Shown one piece after another: positions 1 to 7,409 of a DNA stretch of 8,625 nucleotides (position 1 is its first letter; every line of letters starts with the position of its first letter). This stretch comes from an uncultured bacterium. GTDB taxonomy: Bacteria > Patescibacteriota > Gracilibacteria > BD1-5 > UBA6164. Made by a program: the position numbers and the translations under genes. The stretch lies in NCBI GenBank assembly GCA_947311335.1, contig CAMZKR010000154.1, positions 1-8,625 on the forward strand, read 5' to 3'. The notes beneath the pieces are model-generated. The model made no database searches, had not been told where the DNA came from, and was given only the letters and a program-made list of their open reading frames with translations.

Positions 1-42
1 ATATATGTATATAACTTAAATAATTATTAAATTAATTTTAAA

Positions 43-627
43 ATGCCTACAACAAAAAAACTAAACTTAAAAGCATTATGAAAAGATAAAAATAAAATAA
101 ATAATAATCTTAAAAAAGAAGACATTACCCCTAAACTTGACAATAAAAGGAAATTTCTTGTTAGTTTAAATAGTATAAAAACTGATAAAAATCAAAATAT
201 TGATACTAAAAAAGACATAAAAAATAATATTGCTAATCAAAATCAAAATATTGATACTAAAAAAAGTAAATTATTATTTAAAAATTATTCTTCTTTAGAA
301 GAAGAAAATGAGAAAAAACCAGATATAGAAAATAAAAAATTACAAAAATGAAAAATAAAAAAAATAATTTTAATTATAACTTTATTATGAAGTTTATCTT
401 TTTGAGTATTTTTTATAATAACAACTCCAAAATTAAAGTATATTTTTAACAATATAAAAACAAATGTATTATGAATAAAAGAAAAAAGTATTGACGTAAC
501 TATCCCTATAAATAAAGGAAAAATCAAAACAAGTAATACTAAAAGTGAAATTAAAAAAGAAATAAAATCAAAAGAGAAAATAAGAAAAGAGAAAATAAAG
601 AATTTTCTTATAAAAAATTATAAATAA
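43..627 (+). CDS. Lysine-rich single-pass membrane protein, unknown function
   Basis: I do not recognise this 194-residue protein. It opens at the first ATG after an in-frame TAA (28-30) and closes at TAA 625-627. Five in-frame UGA codons are read as glycine. Residues 1-105 are very rich in Lys, Asn, Asp and Glu and look disordered. They contain the octapeptide NQNIDTKK twice (bases 190-213 and 241-264). Residues about 106-130 form one hydrophobic membrane segment flanked by lysines. About 65 further residues, again lysine-rich, follow. With no cleavable signal at the N-terminus, the simplest topology is a cytoplasmic N-terminal half and an external tail, though the opposite is possible. A terminator separates it from pilB, so it is probably a separate transcription unit. 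A pilus accessory role is conceivable from position alone. There is no Shine-Dalgarno sequence before the ATG. Confidence 0.75.
190..264 (+). repeat. 24-bp direct repeat inside the first gene
   Basis: The same 24 bases occur at 190-213 and 241-264, 51 bases apart and in the same frame. Both copies encode NQNIDTKK. They lie in the disordered lysine-rich N-terminal half of the membrane protein and look like a small internal duplication. Confidence 0.8.
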
Positions 628-645
628 TTTCTAATATATTTTAAT

Positions 646-671
646 AAAAACCTGTAAAAATACAGGTTTTT
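646..671 (+). terminator. Rho-independent terminator after the first gene
   Basis: An 11-bp perfect stem (arms 646-656 and 661-671, core CCTGTA/TACAGG) closes a four-A loop. It has an A-run on the left flank and a T-run on the right, so it could work in both directions. It lies 18 bases after the stop at 627 and ahead of the pilB promoter. Confidence 0.8.
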
Positions 672-712
672 TATATTATAAATATATAATTTTTTTTATC
701 AACACCTTTTAC

Positions 713-741
713 TTAACTTTAAAATAAATAAATGTTAAAAT
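713..741 (+). promoter_or_regulatory. Putative promoter of the pilB-phosphatase-pilC operon
   Basis: There is a -35-like TTAACT (713-718), a 17-base spacer and a TAAAAT -10 box (736-741). The -10 box is preceded by TG at 733-734, giving the extended form TGTTAAAAT. Transcription would start near 748, about 23 bases before the pilB ATG. In such A+T-rich DNA chance matches are common, but the spacing, the extended -10 and the position just after a terminator support it. Confidence 0.45.
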
Positions 742-770
742 AAAAAAGATAATATATATAGATTTGTTTA

Positions 771-1994
771 ATGGAAAAACCAGAAAATATAGATAAAATA
801 AAAATAAAACACGATATATGAGATGTAGTTCAATATGTTGGTTCTATTTTTTTACAAGCTATTGAATTTTGAGCATCAGATATACATATAGAACCTACTG
901 AGGATTTTCTTATGATTAGGTTTCGCCAAGATTGAGACTTCTTTATTGTAGATAAAGTTAATAATGAAAACAATAGTGCTATTATTACTAGATTAAAAGT
1001 ATTATCAAGAATAAAAATAGATGAAAATAAAAAACCTCAAGATTGAAAAATAGTTTATTATTATGAAAAGGAAAAATTAAATATAGATATACGTTTATCT
1101 TCTCTTCCTACAAAATATTGAGAAAAGATTGTTATGCGTATATTAAAACAAGATAGTTGATTAACAAATATTGAGGCTTTATGATTTATTGATATTAATC
1201 TAGAAAAAGTAAGAGAAGCGTTAAAAAGTAAATATTGAATTATATTAGTAGCTTGACCAACTGGTTCTGGTAAATCAACAACCCTTTTTTGAATATTAAA
1301 AAACTTTAATCCATTAGAATATAATATATCTACTCTTGAAGATCCAATTGAATATAATATTGAATATGTTAATCAATCTCAAGTTAGAGCTGATATTTGA
1401 TATACATTTGCATCTTGATTAAGAAGTCTTGTAAGACAAGATCCAGATATAATAATGGTATGAGAAATAAGAGATAAAGAAACTGCTACTTTGGCTGTAG
1501 AAGCTGCATTAACATGACATCTTGTATTATCTACAATACATACAAATAGTGCGGCTTGAACAATCCAAAGACTTATAAATATGTGAGTAGAACCTTTTTT
1601 ATTAGCTTCATCAATGAAAATGATAGTATCTCAAAGATTGTGAAAAAGAATATGTTCTGAATGTAAAGAAAAATATAAACCATCTGATCTAACTATGAAA
1701 AAAGTTAATAAAATATTATCAAATGTAATGGAGAAAAAAGAAATAGATGAAATGGTGTTTTATAAATGAAAATGATGTGATAAATGTAGTTGAACCTGAT
1801 ATAAATGAAGACTATGAATACATGAAGTACTTATTGTTTGAGATTACCTTGAAAATATGATATTAGAAAAAGAAAGTGCTAACAATATGGCTACAGTAGC
1901 TGTTGAACATTGAATGATAACAATAGTTCAAGACTGAATTCTAAAAGCCTCTATATGAGAAACAACTCTAGAAGAAGCATTAAAATTAATTTAA
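771..1994 (+). CDS. pilB: PilB/GspE-family type IV pilus extension ATPase
   Basis: This cytoplasmic hexameric motor ATPase powers pilin polymerisation. It has 407 residues under code 25. An N2-type region carries GASDIHIEP (about 34-42) and IRFRQDG. Then come Walker A GPTGSGKST (162-170, catalytic Lys168), the Asp-box LEDPIEY, the GLRSLVRQDPD arginine segment, Walker B MVGEIRD with Glu232, and His-box TGHLVLSTIHTNSA with His250 and His257. The zinc tetracysteine C295xxC298...C336xxC339 is typical of GspE/PilB and absent from PilT, so extension is favoured. Family members are usually near 560 residues. This one lacks the N-terminal MshEN/N1 domain. About 27 of 30 glycines are UGA, including the first of Walker A. 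It starts the operon, 17 bases ahead of the phosphatase gene. No Shine-Dalgarno sequence is visible. Confidence 0.95.
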
Positions 1995-2011
1995 TCCTTT
2001 ATTAAAAATTT

Positions 2012-3894
2012 ATGTTTAATTTATTTAAAAAAAGAGTAAATACTCTAAATGTAAAAAACTTCAATGATGCATTAAAAGCAATAAATATCTATATTTATCT
2101 TGAAGATTGGAATAATTGAATACTTGCTATTTGAGAAATTAAAAATAAAGAAAGTAATTCTTTTGAAGATTTAAAAGCAAAATATGCAGAAAATATAAAT
2201 AAAATAGCAGAAATAACAAAAATTTATAACAAAAGGGTTCAACAAATAGATGAATTAAAAAAGAAACTTGAAATTAAAAAACTTAATTTCGAGAAAAAAA
2301 GAGAAAATGAAATTTTTAAATTAAAATTTAAAAAAACAAGTGAAGAATTAAAAAATTTAATATGAATGTGAAAAAATACAGAAGCATTAAGTTTATTAAC
2401 AAATTTTCTTGAAGAAAATAAAAAAAATTCAACTGTAGTAACTTTTTATGCAAAAGAAAAAGAGAAAATATTAAAAAACATAGAAAAAGGTAAAAAAAAG
2501 AAAAAAGATAATATAAAACAGAATGATGAAATTGAAGCTCTAAAACTTATTTGAGAAACAATAAAAGATAAAAAATTAAATAAAAAAGAAGGAATAAATA
2601 AATGAATTTTTTATAAACTTAAAGAAAAATTAAACTTTTATAAAAAATTAAAAGAAAAATTAAATAGAAAAAGATTACTTGATGAAGTAAAAGTATTAAT
2701 AGATGAAGAAAATAAAATAAAAAAAGATATAGCAAAAAAGAAACTTGAAAATATACATAAATGATTAACAAAGGAATTATATAAAAAAGATATTGTATGA
2801 TATGAAGTATATTGAAAAATACTTTGACATGATAAAATATCTTGAGATACCTTTGATTTTACGGAAACTGTAAAAGAATATAATTTTTTTCTATGAGATG
2901 CTACTGGTCATTGAGTTAGGGCAGGTTTAATTATTTCTTTATTAAATAGAAATTTTAAACAATTTTCTCAATCAAATAATTTTAAAGAATTGATATACAA
3001 AACAAATAATAATTTAAAAGAAGAACTTGAAAGTAGGAATTTTGTCACTTGAATATTTTTTAAAATCAATAAAAAAACAATTAATAATCTAAAATATATA
3101 TGAATGTGACATGAACCTATGCTTTTTTATAAAGAAAAAGAAAAAAAAGTTGAAAAAATAATTGCTTGATGACTGGCTCTTTGAATTAGACTAATTACAA
3201 AAATAGATGATATAAAATCAAAAGATTTAACCCTTAATGATAAGGATATAATATTAACTTATAGTGATTGAGTAACTGATATAAAAAATGATAAATGAGA
3301 ATTTTATTGACTAGAAAAATTAAAAAATACTTTTTTAGAAGCATGTAATGTTGAACAAAATGATATAAAAAAAATATATAATTATATAATAGAAGATCTT
3401 AATTATTTAAAAATTGAGGTGAATTTAATGATGATGCTACAATTTTATTAATTAAAAGAGATACAACAAGAGATATAATAGAAGAATGAACGGAAAAATT
3501 AAAAAAAATAATAATAAAAGAATGACTTAATAAAAAAGAAAGTAAATTATTGGCTTGAAAAAATGAACAAGAAATAAAAGAAGAATTAGAAAAAATAAAA
3601 AAGAAGAAACAAATTAAACATATAGTTAGTATTCTAGAGAATTTATATATAACTTGAGAAATATTAAAATTAAAAGAAGAGGCAACTAGATTTATAAAAG
3701 ATTGATATATTGATGCTAAAATAAATTATTATTTAAAAAAAGCTATAGCAAATGAAACAAAGTATAAAATAGCACAAAAAAGTCAAAAACTTGAAAATAG
3801 GTATAATACTTTACTTGAATTATATAAAAGTTGAGATTATACAACTGTAATAAAAGAATGCCAAGACATAATTATAAAAAATGGTGAATATTAA
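2012..3894 (+). CDS. SpoIIE/RsbU-type PP2C phosphatase, split by a -1 frame change
   Basis: This is a predicted Mn/Mg-dependent Ser/Thr phosphatase of the SpoIIE/RsbU (PPM) family. It is cytoplasmic, with no membrane segment or signal. Residues 1-270 are lysine-rich, helical and coiled-coil-like, with TPR-like stretches. The phosphatase core follows: SGDTFD (277-282), GDATGHG (295-301), the GHEPML segment near 367, LALGIR, and TYSDGVTD with Asp419. The expected final motif DDAT is not in this frame, which ends at TAA 3449-3451 (479 residues). It lies in the -1 frame, which reads on to TAA 3892-3894. Joined at 3406-3412, the protein has 627 residues with Asp474 and Asp475, plus a helical tail ending in another TPR-like unit. 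The gene sits 17 bases after pilB and 27 before pilC, implying a role in pilus control. Its substrate is unknown. The frame change could be programmed, a real mutation or an error in the A-run. Confidence 0.85.
3403..3451 (+). other. Frame-change window with T TTA AAA slippery heptamer
   Basis: The upstream frame stops at 3449-3451. The -1 frame is closed by TAA at 3400-3402, so the change of frame must fall between these points. Inside lies T TTA AAA (3406-3412), correctly phased with the zero-frame codons TAT TTA AAA for tandem -1 slippage. Slipping there gives LKNGGEFNDDATILL. One extra A in the five-A run (3409-3413) would give exactly the same protein, so an indel is equally consistent. 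I see no strong stimulatory hairpin or Shine-Dalgarno-like element nearby. Confidence 0.65.
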
Positions 3895-3921
3895 TATCTT
3901 TAATCTTATAATTAAATAAAA

Positions 3922-5136
3922 ATGTTTTTTTCTAAAAAATTTTATGATAAATACTGAGGTTTTGATAATACAAAAATTATAGAACTTTTAAATAAAGCTC
4001 AAAAATCAAGCCTAAAGGTAAAAAAAGGTAATAATGCTGTAAAAAAAGATTTTCTATTATTTGCTTCTGTTTCAAAAAAAGAATTATGGCAATTTATTAA
4101 TAAATTATCTATTTTTATGAATTCTTGAATAGATATAAAATGAGCATTATGAATGCTAGTAAAACAAATGAGAAATCCATTACTAAAGAAAATAATTTGA
4201 GAAATGAAAACAAATATAGATCATGGAATAACCTTACATGAAACTATGCTCACATATCCTAAAGTTTTTGATTCTCTTACTATTGCATTAATTGAGGTTT
4301 GAGAAAAAACATGACAATTATGAAAAATACTAGCTGAACTTGATACAAATCTTTTACAAAATATAGAATTAAAATGAAAAGTTAAATGAGCTATGATTTA
4401 TCCAATAATATTACTTTGTTTAACTTTATCAATGGTGATTTTTATGATGGTATTTATTGTACCTAAAGTAACAGAATCATTTAAAAAAGCATGAAGTGAG
4501 TTACCTTGACTTACCCAAATGATAGTAAATGTATCTGATTTTTTTAAAAATGATTATTTAACAATAGTTATATCATTTTTTGTTACATTTATTTTAATTA
4601 AATTAATCAAGAAAACAAATCCTTGAAAAGTATTATTTGCTACTATAGCTACAAAATTACCTATAATTTGATTTGTGATAAAACAATCAAATATAATATA
4701 TTTTATTAAATCTTTTACTATACTTGTAGATGCTTGAGTTTTACTTCTTGAAGCATTAAGAACATCAAGTAATGTTGTTCCAAACTTACTTTATAAAAGA
4801 GAATTAATAAGAATAAAAAATGAAGTAGAAGTATGACTTACTATTTCAAAATCTCTATGATTAAATATTGAATATGATGCTAGTGTTTATTTAAATAAAC
4901 TTTTTCCTGAAGAATTTGCATATGTAGTAAATACATGAGAAGAAACTTGAAGTTTATCAAACTCATTAAAAAAAGTTTGATTAAATTATAATTCAGAATT
5001 AAAAAGATATATATGAAATTTATCTAGTATGATGGAACCAATAATTATAGTTATTGTATGATTTCTAGTTGGTACTATAGTTGTAGGTATAATGCTTCCT
5101 TTCTTTGAAATGTGAAAAGTTGCAAAAAATCTATAA
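3922..5136 (+). CDS. pilC: PilC/GspF-family type IV pilus inner-membrane platform protein
   Basis: This is the integral membrane platform on which PilB, and probably PilT, act to move pilin subunits between membrane and fibre. It has 404 residues, the usual family size. Two T2SSF domains are visible. The first is about 54-175, with SIFMNSGIDIKGAL and the VGEKTGQLG turn. The second is about 261-390, with FTILVDAGVLLLEAL and TGEETGSLS. Membrane segments lie at about 158-184, 212-230 and 373-395. The last, beginning MMEPIIIVIVGFLVGTIVVG, is the family hallmark. About 23 of 28 glycines are UGA. Residues 1-50 are lysine-rich and poorly conserved. It is third in the pilB operon, 27 bases after the phosphatase stop, and no Shine-Dalgarno sequence precedes its ATG. 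Confidence 0.95.
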
Positions 5137-5254
5137 AATTAAAAAACTTTTATTTATACTTTTGTATAGGGATAAATTTTTGAATAAAAATCAATAAAAA
5201 AGAATTATTTTTCATTTAAATAAGTTTTCCATATATTCATTAAAACAAAAAAAC

Positions 5255-5293
5255 AAAACTAGTCTATATAAAAATAACTAAAAAACTAGTTTT
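5255..5293 (+). terminator. Possible terminator after pilC
   Basis: The arms AAAACTAGT (5255-5263) and ACTAGTTTT (5285-5293) can pair over a 21-base loop. The right arm is also part of the perfect 12-bp palindrome AAAACTAGTTTT (5282-5293). The stem is weak and the T-run short, and it lies about 120 bases after the pilC stop. It resembles the CTAG core of the pilin terminator. Confidence 0.4.
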
Positions 5294-5320
5294 AGATTAA
5301 TTTTAGTATAAAATAAATAC

Positions 5321-5340
5321 GTCTTAAATAATATTAAGAC
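5321..5340 (+). promoter_or_regulatory. Inverted repeat in the pilin leader
   Basis: GTCTTAA (5321-5327) and TTAAGAC (5334-5340) form a perfect 7-bp inverted repeat around six bases. It lies 47 bases before the pilin ATG and just after the -10-like TATAAAAT. It could be an operator or a leader RNA hairpin. Neither is shown. Confidence 0.35.
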
Positions 5341-5387
5341 ACTAAGTATGAAACTTGATATTTTATTTATTAACTTTTTTTTGTTAT

Positions 5388-6167
5388 ATGAGAAACTCAA
5401 AAAAGGCCTTTACATTAGTTGAACTTATAGTAGTTATTACTATACTTGCTATATTAGGTACAATAGCTTTTATTTCTTTACAAGGATATAGTAGTGATGC
5501 TAGAAATACTAAAAGAACAAGTGATTTAGGTAATATTGTTTCTAAAATGAGTACAGAAGCTGCTACAGGAAGACCTTTAATGTCTTTTGTATGAACTTCA
5601 CAAACTAATTCTATTTTAACTACTGTAGCTTTAGGATGAAGTTGAGCAGAAGCAAAGGCTATTTCAATCTATAATGTTGGGAATCCTAATTACACTTCTT
5701 TATGAGTAAAAGAAGAAGATTTTAAAGATCCTACTGATAAACATTATTTAATAGCTGTTACTAGTTTAGTTGGTGGTAGATATGAAGTAGCTGCTTCTCT
5801 TGAAGATGGAGCTGGTTCTTTTGAAGCAAAAGTAGAATGAACTTATGCTCCAAGAGCTAACAATGTTTTTGGTACTGATAATACAAAAAGTGTTGATACT
5901 TCTAATAATTTAGTAGTAGTAGCAGATACTGCTGCTGGTTTTTTCAGAAAAGGTGATACAATTACTGATGATGCAGGTGTTAATACTACAATTATATCTA
6001 AAGTAGCTTCAGATGGTTTAACTTTAACTGTTTGAACTTGAGGTATATTTGATGCTAGTAGTGTTATAAATCTAAGTAATAGTGAAATTAGTGGTTTAAT
6101 TGGTTCAACAACAACTCCTTTAAAAGGAACTCCTGTTATAGATTGAGGTACTGATTTACCTTATTAA
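5388..6167 (+). CDS. Type IV prepilin (major pilin candidate)
   Basis: This is a 259-residue prepilin. The short leader MRNSKKA precedes FTLVEL, giving predicted cleavage between Ala7 and Phe8 and the conserved Glu5 of the mature protein (Glu12). Alanine replaces the more common glycine at -1. Residues 8-33 form the hydrophobic helix used for membrane storage and fibre packing. The rest is a Ser/Thr/Gly-rich globular region with no cysteines, so the common C-terminal disulfide loop is absent. The ATG at 5388 gives a proper class III leader. A TTG start at 5355 would add a hydrophobic stretch and is unlikely. About 20 of 28 glycines are GGN and only 8 UGA, the reverse of its neighbours, and its A+T bias looks weaker. 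This suggests high expression and a major subunit. It stands alone after pilC and ends in a strong hairpin. Confidence 0.9.
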
Positions 6168-6226
6168 TTAATTAAAAACAATAAAAAACTAGCTTGATAG
6201 CTAGTTTTTTATTGTTTTTAATTAAT
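6167..6226. terminator. 28-bp bidirectional terminator between pilin and pilT genes
   Basis: This is a perfect 28-bp stem (6167-6194 with 6199-6226) around the loop TGAT. A-runs on the left and T-runs on the right let it act on both strands. The stem begins in the last base of the pilin stop codon and includes the last codons of pilT (stop 6218-6220), so both convergent genes end inside or at its edge. Confidence 0.9.
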
Positions 6227-7270
6227 ACTCTCTTTTATATATTTAGGATTATTTGCATATTTATATCATTCTTCTTTTGAAATAACTCCAGAATTTATTA
6301 ACTCTATTATATCAGTTTCTAAAAGTTGCATTCATTCTCTTGATCACATTTGTATAATTGAAGGGATTTGATGAAGATCATTTTCTCTTATAAGATTAGA
6401 TATTGCTCAATTATTTATAAGAATTTCTTTTGCGAGCTGTACTCATGTTCCATTATTTAGTTTTAATAATCTTTGAGAAAAAACAGCAACTAATGAATCT
6501 GCTAATTGTAATCTAATTTGAATTTTATCTTCTCAATTAAAAGTATCAATTATACGAGAAATAGTCTGATGAGCACTACGAGTATGAAGTGTAGAAAAAA
6601 CTAAATGTCATGTTTCTGATAAAGTCAAAGCCATTTCCATTTCTGATTTACTTCTCATTTCTCAAAAGAATATTACTTGAGGGTTTTGTCTCATTGCTCA
6701 TAAAAGAGCAGTTTCATAATCAAGTACATCTTTTCCTATTTCTTTTTGTTCTATTATTGAATTTTTATGTTTATGAACATATTCAATTGGATCTTCTATT
6801 GTTATTATATGTTTATTATAATTTACATTTATATAATCAATCATAGCCGATAATGTAGTAGTTTTTCATGATCCTGTTGGTCAAGTAACAAGTATTAATC
6901 ATTGTCCCCTTTTTGTTACATCTTTATATATGTCAGTTAATCATAATTCATCTATATTTGGAATATTATTTGCAAGTAATCTAAGAACTATCATATAATA
7001 TCACATTTGAAATGATATATTACATCTAAATCTTCTATCACTAAAACCGAAAGAAAAATCTAAATTTTTCTTTTTACTTAATTCTTCAAATTGATATTCT
7101 GTGATTAATGACTTTGCAAAATCTAATGTATCTTTAGGCTTTAATACATCAACTCATTCATCAATCTTTACAATCTCTCATCAAATTTTTATTGCAGGAG
7201 AAGATCAAACAGTTAAATACATATCACTTCAATCATTATCTATCATAACCTGTAATAATTGTTCTCTCAT
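6218..7270 (-). CDS. pilT: PilT-family type IV pilus retraction ATPase
   Basis: This cytoplasmic hexameric ATPase depolymerises pili and drives retraction. It has 350 residues, the usual PilT size, under code 25. In order: GSDMYLTVGSSPAIKI at the N-terminus; RRFRCN segment; Walker A GPTGSGKTT (130-138, Lys136); Asp-box IEDPIEYVH; Walker B FFGEMR with Glu204; His-box TGHLVFSTLHTRSA; and the PilT-specific NLIRENDLHQIPS with MGSREGMQLL. The zinc tetracysteine of PilB is absent, as expected. I chose the ATG at 7270 because Walker A and B then fall where they do in known PilT. GTG at 7300 would add ten residues. Within the usual ALRxALRxDPD stretch the protein has ALLGAMRQNPQ. About 19 of 25 glycines are UGA. 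It has its own promoter and converges on the pilin gene. Confidence 0.95.
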
Positions 7271-7332
7271 TTGAAAATTTTGTTTTATTATTTCTTCCAC
7301 AAATAAATCTTTAAAAAATAAACATCTATAAA

Positions 7333-7362
7333 ATTATACCATACTTATAGTTAATAAAACAA
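7333..7362 (-). promoter_or_regulatory. pilT promoter with extended -10
   Basis: On the minus strand TGGTATAAT (7341-7333) is a perfect extended -10 box. A TTGTTT -35 candidate lies at 7362-7357 with an 18-base spacer. Transcription would start near 7326, about 55 bases before the pilT ATG. The -35 hexamer falls inside the stem of the upstream terminator. Confidence 0.6.
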
Positions 7363-7405
7363 ATAAAAACACTACTTTAAAGTAGTGTTTTTATTTGTTT
7401 TATTA
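7352..7405. terminator. 27-bp perfect inverted repeat, terminator of the surface-protein gene
   Basis: The arms 7352-7378 and 7379-7405 are perfectly complementary with no spacer, centred on CTTTAAAG. A/T runs flank both sides. It starts five bases after the stop of the minus-strand surface-protein gene (7410) and lies before the pilT promoter, so it should separate the two transcripts. Confidence 0.85.
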
Positions 7406-7409
7406 TATT

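Larger units (their letters stand above)
5137..5387 (+). other. Gene-free region between pilC and the pilin gene
   Basis: This 251-base A+T-rich stretch holds no convincing gene. It contains a CTAG-centred hairpin (5255-5293), a TATAAAAT-like -10 candidate at 5307-5314 with no good -35, and a short inverted repeat (5321-5340) near the pilin start. It probably ends the pilB operon and starts separate transcription of the pilin gene. Confidence 0.5.

Noticed and set aside
285..527. 80-codon minus-strand open frame across the first gene
   Set aside because: It is antisense to the code-25 membrane protein at 43-627, low in complexity, and shows no domain. It is open only because its opposite strand is A/T-rich coding sequence.
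3421..3894. A separate gene downstream of the phosphatase instead of a frame change
   Set aside because: The -1 frame has no ATG near its beginning, and its first residues complete the SpoIIE domain with DDAT, so it is the continuation of the same protein.
5355..5387. TTG at 5355 as the pilin start
   Set aside because: It would put 11 mostly hydrophobic residues before the basic leader. Prepilin leaders are short and charged, as given by ATG 5388.
5137..5387. tRNA, riboswitch or CRISPR array in the pilC-pilin gap
   Set aside because: No cloverleaf, conserved riboswitch core or regularly spaced repeats can be seen. Only short A/T-rich inverted repeats are present.
5348..5495. ATG at 5348 opening a short frame overlapping the pilin start
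   Set aside because: It is out of frame with the pilin, gives an unremarkable Tyr-rich peptide, and has no support beyond a start codon.
6610..6846. 78-codon plus-strand open frame rich in Leu/Phe
   Set aside because: It lies wholly antisense to the conserved core of pilT, between Walker A and the His-box.
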